Shown: piece by piece, positions 21,651 to 33,475 of the stretch | How the letters are laid out: each line of letters opens with the position of its first letter | How positions within the stretch are numbered: the first letter of the stretch is position 1 | DNA from: Hyposmocoma kahamanoa | Taxonomy: Eukaryota > Arthropoda > Insecta > Lepidoptera > Cosmopterigidae | Reading direction: 5' to 3' | Assembly (NCBI RefSeq): GCF_003589595.1 | Contig: NW_020654422.1 | Span: forward strand, 12,161,329 to 12,225,328 | DNA: 64,000 bases | Notes under the pieces: generated by a model | Databases searched by the model: none | Told to the model about the DNA's origin: nothing | What the model saw: only the letters and a program-made list of their open reading frames with translations | Translations under genes and position numbers: made by a program

Positions 21651-23440
21651 TAATTAGCACACAAGATACATCATTTCATAAATAGGAAATAATTTTTAAT
21701 ACTTATAAGTTTTTTAAGCGGTAGGGTACGCGCGCTGTCTAGTACAGTCTTTTGATAATACGTGGAAAATTTTAAGCAAGCAAGCAAGGTGGGAATCGAA
21801 TTGTGTGGACGCCACGCACTGGTAGGTAAGTTCTGGGCCAGAATGATATAATGTATGCCATCGATACGATAAGAAGAAAAAGAAGAATAGTCGGTAGATT
21901 CGTAATCTATTAATCATTGTTCATATTGAAAATGGACCTAACCATTCCTACTTTTAATTCATTGAGGTATTTTCCTGTTAGAACACCAGTGTTCATAAGT
22001 TTGACCGTGGCGGCGGTAATTCGATCTCTAATTAACTTTATATCCAGTACACGTATACAGTTCAAGCCCTGAGAGCCTTCTTTTTCTTTATCGATATACA
22101 TTTATGTATGTCGATGGTATTTGCTTGTTTGAAGAACATCGAATACACTAGCTGAAGTAGTATTTTGTCTTTTTACTAAAAATGTTTATTAAATATTTCT
22201 TACAATAAATGTTAGTATAATGATTGGCAATATCGACAGATTGTACACTCAACGCGTCAATTGTTGTCACAATATTTTGTAATCATTAGTAAGGCGAATA
22301 TCTTATGTGTAAATTTTGCGTGTCCAAGCTGAGAATCCTGATGTAAAGTGAAGAATCATCATCATCATCATCATATCAGCCGGAAGACGTCCACTGCTGA
22401 ACATAGGCCTCCCCCAAAGTGAAGAAATATTAATAATTTCTTTTTTATACTTTAATTAGACATAAAATGAGTTCAGGGCAAGAATTTCAGAATATTTATT
22501 ATACAATAATAATTAATAAAAAATATTAATGTCCCGATTTTCAATTTTGCTGATATGTCCAAATTCTGTTTCATTGTATAAAATAGTCGGTCTAGTAAAA
22601 TGTGTACGCTTTTATGAAAAACAATTCCATGTATACTAGTCACTATTAGAAACACTAACTAAAATCATTGAAAGTATTGCAATTACCAGTTTGTGAGAGA
22701 CTGGGTACTTGATCAAACTTTGTCCACGCGAAAATTGTAATTTTGATGGCAAATATTCAATTGGTTGGAACTGGTAAGTAGTTTAACTAAAAACCATTAC
22801 GTGCTTGCCCCGCGCAAGCCTCAGTCGTGTATTGGGACCTGACAGCTAAAAACATTGGCACTGTGTTCCTCCCACCAAAAAGCGTAATTATACACCCTTT
22901 GGTGGCACGTGCGACAAAAAATATTCAGTTTTTCTGGCTCCATTTGGGCTCAATTTTTGTGTTATTCTAAGGTCGTGTTCTGAAACCAAATTAAGAGACT
23001 AATTTTGTCATTATTTTATCACAATTTAATCATCTCGGTTTGATTTTTAAGCTTCAATATCATCTTATGTGGCTCAAATTTGGTGGTTTTGGTGGCGTTT
23101 ATGTTACTACCTTAACTTAAAAACGCCACCAAATTTTAAATTGTCATGATATTTTTGAATATAACGTTCCCTTTCGAAAATTGTTTTAAAGTAGGTATTA
23201 CTCATGTTTTAATTATCCCAATAAACTTAAGAAAGATAGTGTTATTCATTAATTTTCAGATAACGTAAAATTACTTAATTACTCTTTGATCTATTTGTAC
23301 CTTAGAGATCTTTTAAATTGTATTTTAGTTAAATTAAAGGTGATATCATTTAATCAATTTCGTTCAGAATGTCAAACACGAAAAAATAGTTTATTGTTGT
23401 TTTCATTGGCAGTCGAATAACTACGATACACTACTCTATC
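21651..23440. other. Intergenic, no gene seen
   Basis: This is mainly AT-rich. Repeated phrases around 'ccaccaaa' and 'ggtggc' at 22850-23130 hint at old duplicated sequence. No gene is supported. Confidence 0.4.
22350..22425. repeat. LINE 3' end scrap with ATC microsatellite
   Basis: A (ATC)n run is followed by gacgtccactgctgaacata and ggcctcccccaaag, a phrase I know from the 3' ends of RTE-type LINEs in insects. Only this scrap is present. Confidence 0.55.
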
Positions 23441-23925
23441 TCCAGGAATGTTTTCTAAAGATAAATTGTAGAAACTCAAATATTTACATGCCGTGATGAC
23501 ATGCGGTGGTCATGAGGACATGCGATGGGTTTATCCAGACATTGAGGCTTGATGTAAATGAAGGTACAGAGTGTTAATTTAGAGTTGTTACTTTTTTGCA
23601 AATAACCTGAAGAAATAACACTTAATACAATTATAAGAAACTGGTAGGAGTAATTACACAAAAAATAATTGAATATCATTGTGATGAAACATCCTGTCAT
23701 TCAATAAAACTTTTTTATACATAAAGACTGGCTCATTCTTTAGTATTTGAAGCCTTTTCTCAGTAACATGAATTTTCTTCAGGTTATTTTGAGAAGTAAT
23801 AACTCTAAATTACTACTATACGTCTTATCTAGCATTAAGTCTCAATGTCCGGACAAACCCACTATATGTCCTCATGGTAAACATTTGGATTTCTACAATT
23901 TATCTTTAGGAAACATTCGTAGAGA
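23440..23925. repeat. Inverted duplication with conserved peptide
   Basis: The arms at about 23440-23640 and 23760-23925 are inverted copies (shared ttctacaatttatctttag and ttcttcaggttatt). Read outward-in on opposite strands, both can encode a related peptide around IKPQCLDKPIACPH and IKSQCPDKPTICPH. The family is not recognised. Confidence 0.6.
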
Positions 23926-23984
23926 CGGCAACCATGAACTCATTCCCTGATAATCCAGGGAAGAACTGCCATCTTACCTGTTTC

Positions 23985-24150
23985 TGCCACCAAACAGTGA
24001 TGTAAGCGTTACTGTGTTTCAGTCTTGAAGGATAAGGGGTGCCGGGAAATTACAGGCTCATGGGACTTGTCAACTTATGTTTCAGGGTGACAGGCGCAGT
24101 GGCAGTGCCCCTCAGATCTTTGCGATTTAGAGCAGTTATACGTGGCGACT
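23985..24150 (-). repeat. Dispersed repeat, family A copy
   Basis: Reverse-strand family A blocks (cagtgatgtaagcgttactg, ggtgccgggaaattacaggc, ggcagtgcccctcagatctt). Confidence 0.7.
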
Positions 24151-24244
24151 TTTAACAGCGATGCAAATGCAATACAAACACGCGACTGCATCGATACAAA
24201 CGCACGATTAGCATTACGTTCCGGTTAGGTTCGGTCCGGTCCGG

Positions 24245-24430
24245 TTACCCTTGTAAGGGTGCTGGTGAAGTTACAGGCACATGGGACTTGCCAACTTATG
24301 TCTCAGGCGGGCGCAGAGGCAGTGCTCCTCAGATATTTGCTTATTTAAAGCTATGAGTGGCACTGCTGCTGTTATGGACAGGCGTGTAGCTTACCATCAG
24401 AGGCACGACTCGTTTGTCCCGTCACATGTT
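24245..24430 (-). repeat. Dispersed repeat, family A copy
   Basis: Reverse-strand family A blocks end with the head ggacaggcgtgtagcttacc and cacgactcgtttgtcccgtc. It lies directly after another copy, with a short gttccggttagg-type spacer. Confidence 0.7.
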
Positions 24431-24474
24431 ATTATAAAATGAAAAAATTACAGCAAAAGAAAGTTCCAACTGAG

Positions 24475-24521
24475 CGTCGTTTTAAAGGGGCAAACAAATC
24501 GTTTTAAAGGGGCAAACAAAT
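24475..24521 (+). repeat. 22-bp unit repeated twice
   Basis: The unit cgttttaaaggggcaaacaa plus 'at' occurs twice head to tail. It is a simple local duplication. Confidence 0.8.
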
Positions 24522-24689
24522 TTTTATCAAGTCCAAAGACAACAACAAAATCTCAAACAAAACTTTATTCTATCTCCTATAGGCGTATTGAATATAGATT
24601 CATAAAAAAGGCAATATGATACAAACTCGAATTATCAATAACAATACATATTCTAAGTTTGAAAAGTCCAGAGATATATTGAGTTCTTA

Positions 24690-24870
24690 GGTTTTCGCGA
24701 TTGTTACACATAGGAAATGAAACTATTTTTCCATGTTTTTCATTTCTCAACCTCATGTCCCATGGTCAACCGTGATCATAGGACCTGTAAAGGGCCCGAA
24801 TGTTGGTTTGCTTGAAAAAACAAATATACGCGATATAAATCCGGAAAAATCGTTTCATTTTCTATAACTC
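24690..24870. repeat. MITE-like repeat, second copy
   Basis: It matches 15625-15795 in its ends (ggttttcgcgattgttaca, caaatatacgcgat, gtttcattttctata) with a diverged centre. Confidence 0.6.
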
Positions 24871-25139
24871 TAGAGATACTTCACTATGTCACGAAGATGA
24901 AGATCAAAAAGATGTCACATTTAGAAACAAAACCTGAAACAACTGCTCTGCATGATGATGTTGAATTATATCATTTTTATTTACAAACATTTATGTACTT
25001 ATTGCATTTTGTTTTAAAGTCAATTCATCTAATAAAAAATTGCAGGTCCACTAAGTTTATAAAATGAATAGGTTTAGTTACTAAATTAATTAATTTTTTT
25101 ACAGAATTGTTTGGCAATGTTTGATTTATTTCAAAAAAA

Positions 25140-25245
25140 TACTAGTTATGGCCTACATTTATTTCTCTGATGAATTTGTGGTTACCTATGTGTGTGCTCA
25201 TGACACCCGCGATGAGTGTGTACGTTATTAATAGTTTTAATATGG
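25140..25245 (+). repeat. SINE family C fragment
   Basis: It matches the body of the copies at 34290 and 19790 (ggcctacatttatttctc, tttgtggtta, cacccgcgatga). The tRNA-like head is missing. Confidence 0.6.
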
Positions 25246-25664
25246 TAGATTGTTACAAGGTAAAATGCGATTAATTACACTTAAAAATTAAAACACATAA
25301 TTAAATTAACTTAATTGTCTTTGTTTTTACATATATTCCAACTTTTGTGGCAATATTCAATTGTGGTGCAACTGATAAACGTTTTGGTGGCGTTTCTAAG
25401 TTTTGGTGACGACAAAAATTTTGAATTGCTTATATCTCAGAAATTAATGAAAATTGTTATGGCCTATCATCTGTTATATATAAAAGAAATATTTCATTTT
25501 ATTGCAAACGAATCTCGGATACTGGAAAATGTAAAAAAAATTGCGCCACCAAAACTTACAATAAAATTCATTTGTTAATTTCACCCAGTAGTATCTTTCA
25601 TATGTTAGTAGGTATGACCAAATAATTATTTTCACTTTCCCTCTTTCTTTCTAAAATACATATG

Positions 25665-25870
25665 AATAGCCACGATTTCCTGCATTCAACGTATTTAATG
25701 TTGACAAGAGCTTTGTTATTAGATATTGGAACACAAAAATACTGATGCTATTGACTTTCTAATATTCGACCTATAAATAATTATTCGGATACCTCTGGTA
25801 ATTTTATGCACAAAACCTATATAAAAAGTATAGAGCTGAAAAGTTTCAAGAACTTTATTTCTTTTTCATA
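25665..25870 (+). pseudogene. Scrap of a GR last exon
   Basis: The run ttcaacgtatttaatgttga followed by caagagct matches the FNVFNFDK part of the last-exon copies at 15825 and 53457. The 3' flank also matches them loosely. It is short and not open. Confidence 0.45.
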
Positions 25871-26433
25871 ATTAAATCATTGTTGTTTTGTAAATTAAAT
25901 TATTGGTTGAAATATTACAATACCTACAATTTATTTGTTTATTCAATGAAATCCCGGCTTTAGCAAGAAAGAAAGGCATAAAAAATTGGAGATAAATGTG
26001 TTTAAATATTTATTAGGTTTATCTGATAAGATATATACAATAGATATAAAAATATTATATCTGAGATGAAAGAATAGTTACTAATTCGAAATGCGTTTGA
26101 TATTAATTAGTTTATTTATGTTACAAATACACACTACATTAAGTACATGTATGTACAACGTACATTTGAAACTTATCATATGTTACAGTTAATAAGTTAC
26201 AAGACGTGACTTAAATAAGTTTATCTTATAAATAACGATAATAACATTCACAATAATAAATAATACTCTTATTTTATGTTAGGAATTAAGATAAAATAAT
26301 TAAAGAGACTGCGCTGTATTCTTACAAATCAAAGATTATGAAAGACACTTGCGTATTTCTATGAAGAAATTATCTACCTAAGGACGAAGATACTTAATCT
26401 ACTCATGATTAAAGAATATCCGGAACTTAAAAA

Positions 26434-29400
26434 TTATAAGAATGCGAACTGCAATAAAGTAACGACAAGAAAGGTCACAAAACTGGTTAGTTTTAGCATG
26501 CTTTCAGCATTTATTTCCATTATGTCGTATACCTTGAAACTGGGTGTGCTTTCTTCGATCATTTTCAGCGTCATTTTGGCTTTGTGCCTTATAGGTCCTG
26601 CAACAAATAAAGCGACAAAGACATCAAGAGTAATTAATTCAACATCAACCCATACGTCCCGCTGCTGGGCACGGGCATCCTCTCCGGCGACGGTTTATGC
26701 CATAGTCCCTCCGCCACAATGGCCCAGTGCGGATTGGGGACTTCACACGTTTTCCGAAGGTTGTGAACCTCCTTCGATGTGCAGGTTTAAACACGATGTA
26801 TTCCTTCACTGAAAAGCTGACGGTAAATTTCAAATTAAATTTCGCATAAATTCTGACATTTTATTAAATTTGATCAACTTTTGCAGTCCCAATGCTTTTC
26901 TTCCAATACAATTAAATACTTATTATAAGAAACTGAGTCTACCAGCAGTAAAATATTGGTAAATTTCATTGTGAAAATGTAACGTAGGTAGCTTGTACAA
27001 AGTATATATAAATAAGTCGAACTTACCATTGAAGGAAAGTGACATAATGCGTATACATAAACTTTTGGTTTCTTTAACTTCTCTGAAAAATATTTCCAGT
27101 CGAAAGCAGAGTAATGCAGCTTGAATAGTGCCAATTATTATAAAAGCAAAATTCAAAACACAATCACGCAACGTTATCACCTGCAATGTAATATTGTAGA
27201 TTTTCAGACACATATTTATGAAGGAACCGTTTGTTACCCTGCCGGTTTCGTCATGTCTTTTCCGCTCTTACATTACATGAACAGAAAGCTTTTTCTCACC
27301 GGCGGCTATACTATTTCATGTCGATAAGTGTGGTGACTACCTTATGCCCCCTTTTTGTACGCATTGATTCAGGTTAGAGAATAAGTGTACCTAATTCGAA
27401 GTTATATTTAATGCGGCGGCACTTACTTCTACCGGAGACAAAAATTTCAGCCGCCAAGCAGTAATGTCAGCATTACTGTGTTCCGGTTTTGAAGGGTGCT
27501 GGAGAAATTACAGGCACATAGGCCTTGTCAACTTATGTCTCAGGGTGACGGGCGCAGTGGCAGTGTGCCTCAGATCTTTGTGATTTAAAGAGCGGAGTGG
27601 CACTGCAACTGTTATTTATTTATTTAGACATTTATTTCAGGCCACATGACCCATATAATATATACCTTAAGGACTAACATATATATAATATAACATGACA
27701 ATAAAATAAGCCATCAACTAACCTACACGTATTGCACTTGTCGGCGACGTGTGGCGCAAGGTGTCAGGTAACCGGCCGCGGAATCGCCGATATATGACAC
27801 CCGTTCGGCCAAAACTCTTCCTTCATGAAGGCCGACAGATGTTCGGTCGGCACTGTCACCACAAACAAATTAAAATTTACGTTGTGGCGGGACTCAAACC
27901 GCTCAACCCTCAGGGTGTATTTGACTTTTAGCCTGATGTACTCCACTATGTCGTCAGACTTCGTGAAGTAACGTAGTCGCAACAGGTACAGCAGCGTCGG
28001 CGGTATTGCCGAACGGAGCAAAAAGTACGATCCTGTCGGTGCTGTGCCACAGAGGTTACGGCTGGTGTGCTTCCTCTTCCTCTTTACCACCTTTGTGAAG
28101 CCGTCCTCGTCGCATTAAACCGTCTGCTTCTGTGGTTTTGCAAGTTCGGAGACAGGCACACGAGGATTACTTTTACTCTTAGCCGATGGCGGTCTCTCGA
28201 GTTTTGAAGTGGCGAGTCGGCTGGTAGAAGCGGCTACAGCGGAGTATACACGTGCAGGGGCTGACATGCATACGGGTGACGTTTCCGCCGGGACGGAGGC
28301 GCGGGCAGCAGGGCGCAGCGCATTACGCGCTCCGGCAAGAGCGATCGCTGACGCAACCATTTGTGCCGGACTCAACATTGCTGATGGATGCATTTTGCGC
28401 CCGACGACACGTGTTTACATTAGAGACTTCTGGTGACCTACATACCGAAGCAGCGTTGCTTAATAACGCAACTTGGGTACGCAGCTCACTGAATCTGAAG
28501 CATCCAATCTACACTGCAACTCGGCCAGGCTTGACTTCAGAGAAGTGATATCCTTCAGCAGCCTGGTAACATCGACGTGGTCGAACGGGGACGATGGGCA
28601 GGGCGGGGGGCAGTTTGTGCAGCTCGTTCGCTACGAATGTAGGCACGTCGTCCGGGTCAGTCGCCTTCAGGAGTGTGATAACATCCTGGAGACTCTTCAC
28701 GCCTCCATCCCTCCGGCGAGATTGCATCTGCTCAGCTTTGTCGAGGCTCTCGAACAACAGCGTCTTGCCATTGCAAATCTCATCCTCGTTCAGATCTGCA
28801 CGATGCTGACATCGTCCATGGTATCGATGGCGTGTTGAATAGACTCATAGCCAAAAGCTCATTGGCTATGAGTTGTTGGGAACCCAGTGCCACTTACGCG
28901 CAGCGGCCTATGCCGCGCGAAACTCGAATTATAATAACTCTCACTGCGTATTGGACGCGTCCGTTTCCGAACTCGCACCGAACTGCAATGTTATGAACAT
29001 GGACAGGCGTGTAGCTTACCATCAAACGCAAAACTTGTGAGTCTCTTACCTTGATATTATAAAAAACAGTCAAAAATGCTTTCACTAAAATAATAAAACA
29101 CTGATAGGTATGTAATAATAGCCGTGATAGCCTAATGATTTGGTTGGTGGTGAGTTCGAATCCGGGCTCGGGCCTCTGAAATTTTACGGAATTAATTTTG
29201 AAATTTCCTGTGAGTTTTTCTGTCAATGAAAACATCGCAGTAGAGCACACTATGAAAGAGTTCGTCCAGGATAGTACTGTGCTTCATAAACCGGTCGCAG
29301 GTATTATCCGAAAAATTCCTTTGAGTAACAATTCTGTGCAAAGACGAATTTATGAAATGGCTGAAAACATTAAAGAATCATTGTGCAATCATCTGAGGAC

Positions 29401-32400
29401 TAGTCAATTCTCAATTCAGCTCGATAAGTCCACTTTACCAACTAATGAAGCATTGTTGCTGTCTTACGTCAGGTTTATTAAAAATGAGAAAATATGTTTT
29501 TTTTTTTTATGTTAGTAGGCAAACGAGCAGACAAGCCACTTGATGGGAGGTGGTCATTGTCGCCCATGGACACGAGCAATACCAGAGGCATCACCCATGC
29601 GTTGCCGACTCCGGAGAACCTTGTTTACACGTCTTTTGAAGAACTCCATGTTATAGCGCAAGGGGAACACTTCAGGAGGAAGGCCATTCCACATCTTACT
29701 GGTTCGGGGAAGGAACGAACGAGATGCTCGAGTGGTCGTGACGTGCCAAGCATCGAGGAAGTGGGGATGGAGTCTTCTCCTTCGGCGGGTCGTACAGTGG
29801 TAAAAGAGTGACGGAGGCACCAACTCAAAGAGTTCGTCTGAGCACTCCCCGTTATACAGACGGTAGAACACACATAGAGAGCCAACATCTCTCCGCAAAC
29901 TAAGGGGCTCTAAACCGTCTGTAAGCATAGGGTCGTCGACAATTCGAACAGCCCGACGTTGGATGGAGTCAAGTGGATATATGGATATGTGAGAAACTAT
30001 TTGTTTGCTAGAAATTTAGAGACCGATACAAAAGGCGAAACCATATTCAATACATTGGAAAAGTTATGTGATGAGAAAGAGATTCCCTTGAAAAATATTA
30101 CATCAGTTGCTACGGATGGCACTCTGGCTATGACAGGGTGCCACAAAGGCTTCATAGCGTACTTAAAAAATAAAATTCCAGATGTCCTTGCTGTACATTG
30201 CGTTATTCATAGACAACATTTGGTTGCTAGAAATTTAAGTGAACGACTTTTTCAATCACTGCAATATATCTCCAAAGCAGTAAAAACCGTAACAGCTCTT
30301 TGATTGATAGATTATTTCATCAGCTTTGTGTTTCTAATGACGAAGATTCAACCGTTTGTAGTTTCATACTGAAGTTCGTTGGCTATCACGAGGCAATTGT
30401 TTGATTCGATTTTACAACCTGTTTGACTATGTGATAGAGTTCTTGGAAACTAAAGATAAAGAATTGCGCAACAAGCTCATTACATCAAAGAATGATATAG
30501 CTTACTTACATGACAGACCTGTATAAATTGTTCAACGACATGAATCTCCAACTGCAAGGCGATGAACTAAATTTAATAAAAACAAAAAATGTCGTCACTG
30601 CTTTCGCAGTCAAACTGCTTCTACACAAAAAAATATGGGCAGACTCACACACACACAACTTTCCGAATTTATCAGTATCCTGCAGTAACGACGACTTGTT
30701 TGCCTACTGCCAACGTTTGGAAAACCTCCACATTTACTTCATATTCACATTTTGAACTTGGAAATACCAGCCTGGATGTTGGATCCATTTTAAAATGTCA
30801 ACACAGCAATATCACCTCAGCTTGAAGAAAAACTTATAGAATTGACAACGAACGAGGAAATAAAAATCAAGTTCAAAAATGGCTACCAAGAATTTTGTCT
30901 ACAAAAACCGATCCCGCAATTGTACCCTGGATTGTGGTCAATCATTCAACGGTTCTTGGTAGCATTCCCATCGTCATATTTATATGAACGTGGTTTTAGT
31001 GCTGTGGCAACGCTGCTTACTAAAAAGATAAATCGTTTGTATGTTACCGAACGTGGTGACTTACGGCTGTTCTTGAGTAAATTGGTACCTAATATCAACA
31101 AACTTATTAAACAGCATCAGATTCATCGTTCACATTAGTTTTTATATTAGAATCAATTAATTATGTTTGTTTTATTTTGAATAAAAAATACTCTGCCTGA
31201 ATACTATAAAGTTGCGTTTCAATAATCATTCTCATTGGCAGGTGTAGCACGTAAGAGTTAACTTAACCTAACCTACTGCGCTCAGGTCTCAAGTTAACTC
31301 TTGCGGGTTATAGTAAAAGTCTCGTTTATAATGAATGTTTAATATCCGCTAATATAGCTCTCAATAATTAATTTAATTTGAAGTTATAGTGGTTTTTAAG
31401 TAGGTGAAAAAATGGGGGCGCCAAAAAATAATTTATTCTCAAAGTGGGCAGTAGACAAAATAAGGTTGGGAACCCCTGGTCTAAACCTTCGCCTGATAGA
31501 AGACCCGTGCCTAGCAGTAAGACGTATAAATGGGTTGATTATGTTGTTGATGTAATATTAGTCTTTGTGAAAATAATTGAATGCTGACAAATAATCGTTA
31601 TTGTTTATCAGCACAAAATTATTGTCACTTCAGGGACCCACCTTATTACTATAATTCATTCATAAATCCAATAACAACAAGCACTACACCAAAAGTTTTC
31701 ATTTCAATTTATTTAAAATTTGTTTTAATCAAGTGCGTACAAAACGGAGGCACAAAAAAACAGGGAGCATAACGAACGGACCCTATTGTAAAGATAGTAA
31801 AATAATATTAAAGTCTAATACGTACAAATAGAAATAATATATTAGAAAGCATGTTGTCGAATTTTTCTTTTATTTACTTTAGAACAGAAGTGAACATATT
31901 TTACTCACGCCACTTTGCAGACCTATAGTAATGAACTCGACCACAATTATTATTGTTAGAATGTAGTTGATGAGAGATAACAGGACCTGTAAATTATACA
32001 AAAACTACATACAACACGTCAACAATGAAACGACACACAACTACTTAAAGATGCACATAATTAATTATGGTGCAACTTCGTAAATTTTGGCATTAAGAAG
32101 CCTCGCTACTCTCATCATTTTCTAGGGCTGAGCCCTAGGAAAGCATTTTGATATACTACTAAAATATAAAAAATTTAAAACGGCTAAAATGTCGTTGAAA
32201 ATACCAAATACAAACATTACGATACGACGCAAGCACATAGAAAAATTCGTGAGGTCCGCTAATTCGTTTCGTGGCTTAGTTGGTATAGCGTGTGCCACGG
32301 TATGCTAGAAGACGTCGGTTCGAATCCGGTCGGATCGAAGGAATTTTTTATGAGTGTTCGATCTTTGTATATTAATACAAAATTATAAAAAATTGGTTAT

Positions 32401-33219
32401 ATTTCTCACCTGAAATCTGTAGAGATTTTGAAATTGCTCAAAACATTGGAACAATGCCTTCAAATGAATATCAACGTCACAAGTTCTGAAATCATGTGTC
32501 TGAGCAGCTAATTGCCTAATTGACGATCTTTTAGTTACATTATACAATGTTACTTTTCCTACAAAATGTTCTAGGTCTATGTAGTTGGCTATTATCGAGT
32601 TAATAAAACGTAATCTCGAAACAAAATACGCTGATAAATTAATGCAATATACTGTCTCTAACGTGACAGTGAAGTACAAGTACATGGTTGAAATAAAACC
32701 AAGTAACAATAAACCTAAGTTCACGAACATTAACAGTAATATGCACATCACACCCCCCAACGACAAAATTGTTGTATTGTATGTAAAACGTAAAAATTTG
32801 TTCATAACCTTATGCAGTCCAATTCCCGTAGTCCTATCTATTTCTTGCATCTTAATATAAAATTTCACGTTCGCTTCGTTGTTTAAAAACCGCACGTGAA
32901 TCATATTGCACAAAAACACTAGAATGTATAATGTTACACCGGCCTGTAATAACAAGCCTACAAAAGGACAATCCCTATATCGTAAGATATACAATTTAGA
33001 AAAAGTATAACATACGATCGAGAAGAAAATGCCACATATGACAGTGAACAATTTTTGAGATACGGTCGGGGGCGATACGAAACGGTCTCTGGCATAAACG
33101 CGACTTGAGCCTAAGATCCTTTGAGCTACATTGAAATATGAAAACACTTTTAAAAAATCTTCTTCTAATATGTCCTTTGATAGGTATTCACTAGTGTTGG
33201 ACTTTGTGATTGTGTTCAT
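26434..33219 (-). CDS. Gustatory receptor GrB, four exons, intact
   Basis: This receptor of about 401 residues has the same four-exon plan and phases as GrA: exon 1 32410-33219 (270 codons), exon 2 31909-31986 (26 codons), exon 3 27027-27180 and exon 4 26434-26597. Donors and acceptors are GT-AG throughout, and exon lengths 78, 154 and 164 equal those of GrA exactly. Exon 1 shares FSYFNVAQRILGSSRV and MIHVRFLNNEANVKFYIKMQ with GrA. Exon 3 has CFRLEIFFREVKETKSLC and exon 4 ends LLQFAFL. Intron 2 is about 4.7 kb and contains LINE, SINE, family A and hAT debris, yet no exon is damaged. I join exons 1-2 to 3-4 because no other GR exons lie between them. Membrane taste receptor; ligand unknown. 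Confidence 0.85.
26640..26850 (-). repeat. SINE family B fragment in GrB intron 3
   Basis: The reverse complement matches the 3' two thirds of the family B unit at 600-815 (aaacctgcacatcgaa, gtggcggagggactatggc, agcagcgggacgta, gggttgatg). Confidence 0.7.
27430..27620 (-). repeat. Dispersed repeat, family A copy
   Basis: Reverse-strand family A blocks (gtaatgtcagcattactgtg, gaaattacaggcacatagg, gggcgcagtggcagtg). It lies in GrB intron 2. Confidence 0.7.
27740..28850 (-). pseudogene. LINE ORF1 remnant in GrB intron 2
   Basis: The minus strand encodes pieces of a non-LTR retrotransposon ORF1-type protein: a coiled, acidic N-part (KTLLFESLDKAEQMQSR near 28760, LQDVITLLKATDPDDVPTF), an Ala/Ser-rich linker (28115-28393) and a C-part with FTKSDDIVEYIRLKVKYTLR and SRHNVNFNLFVVTVP, then FMKEEFWPNG. 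This last segment resembles the C-terminal domain of ORF1 proteins of lepidopteran CR1/Jockey-like LINEs. The frames are interrupted. No reverse transcriptase follows. Confidence 0.6.
28985..29050 (-). repeat. Family A head fragment
   Basis: gttatgaacatggacaggcg followed by tgtagcttaccatca matches the family A head in reverse. Confidence 0.55.
29120..29275 (+). repeat. SINE family B, 5' part
   Basis: It has the tRNA-like head (gtgatagcctaatgattt, gagttcgaatccgggctcgg) and the start of the body. It joins directly to the truncated hAT copy. Confidence 0.65.
29275..31478 (+). mobile_element. 5'-truncated hAT copy with LINE insertion
   Basis: This copy matches the hAT at 10988-14647 from its transposase middle (ctgtgcttcataaacc) to the same right end (ggttgggaacccctg). 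The 5' end with the BED finger is missing. Transposase blocks FSIQLDKSTLPTNEALLL, VATDGTLAM, HRQHLVARNLSERLFQ and YLYERGFSAV are seen in different frames. It lacks the nested Harbinger-like insertion. It sits in GrB intron 2. Confidence 0.8.
29498..29985 (-). mobile_element. 3' end of a LINE, inserted in the hAT copy
   Basis: The minus strand encodes the C-terminal tail of a non-LTR reverse transcriptase protein (SLRRDVGSLCVFYRLYNGEC, FYHCTTRRRRRLHPHFLDAW, SRSFLPRTSKMWNGLP). Its poly(A) appears as a T run at about 29498-29510, and atatg occurs on both sides, a likely target duplication. It splits the hAT transposase. This LINE type is very common in Lepidoptera. Confidence 0.75.
31480..31550 (+). 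repeat. SINE family B 3' fragment
   Basis: It matches the end of family B (gacccgtgcctagcagtaag, gggttgat) and abuts the hAT right end. Confidence 0.5.
32266..32334 (+). repeat. tRNA-like sequence in GrB intron 1
   Basis: It shows an A-box-like TGGCTTAGTTGGT, a B-box GGTTCGAATCC with a five-pair T stem, and a possible acceptor stem with one mismatch. The anticodon arm does not fold normally (loop too long), so I favour a SINE head or tRNA relic over a working tRNA. It is antisense to GrB. Confidence 0.45.
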
Positions 33220-33360
33220 TTTGAAGTGTTATTACATTCTGATCACTATAGTGAACAAAACTATTTTCCTATTACCTATTCTGCGTATGTAAATGTTGTC
33301 GGCGATATCTAATAAATTTAATTTTAGATTTAGTAAGTCCACATGCTTCTAAAACCCATT

Positions 33361-33475
33361 TAATTATTAGAATTATTTGAAATTTTCATTTTACTGGTGG
33401 CCGGTGTGTGCGACCATAAACATAGAAATGGGATTTTAATCGTTGAGGGTTTACGGACAAAATTATTTTTATTAG
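33361..33475. repeat. Shared upstream segment, GrB copy
   Basis: It matches the segment upstream of GrA (ataaacat, gggattttaatcgtt, tttacgga). It is the most diverged of the four copies. Confidence 0.5.

Larger units (their letters stand above)
24871..26433. other. Intergenic between repeats and GrB
   Basis: AT-rich. It contains the SINE C fragment at 25140-25245 and a GR exon scrap near 25670. The ORF at 25315-25578 has no recognisable domain. Confidence 0.4.

Noticed and set aside
26405..26812. 135-codon plus ORF
   Set aside because: It is antisense to GrB exon 4 and the family B SINE fragment.
28209..28838. Overlapping GC-rich plus-strand ORFs
   Set aside because: They are shadows of the minus-strand LINE ORF1 remnant.
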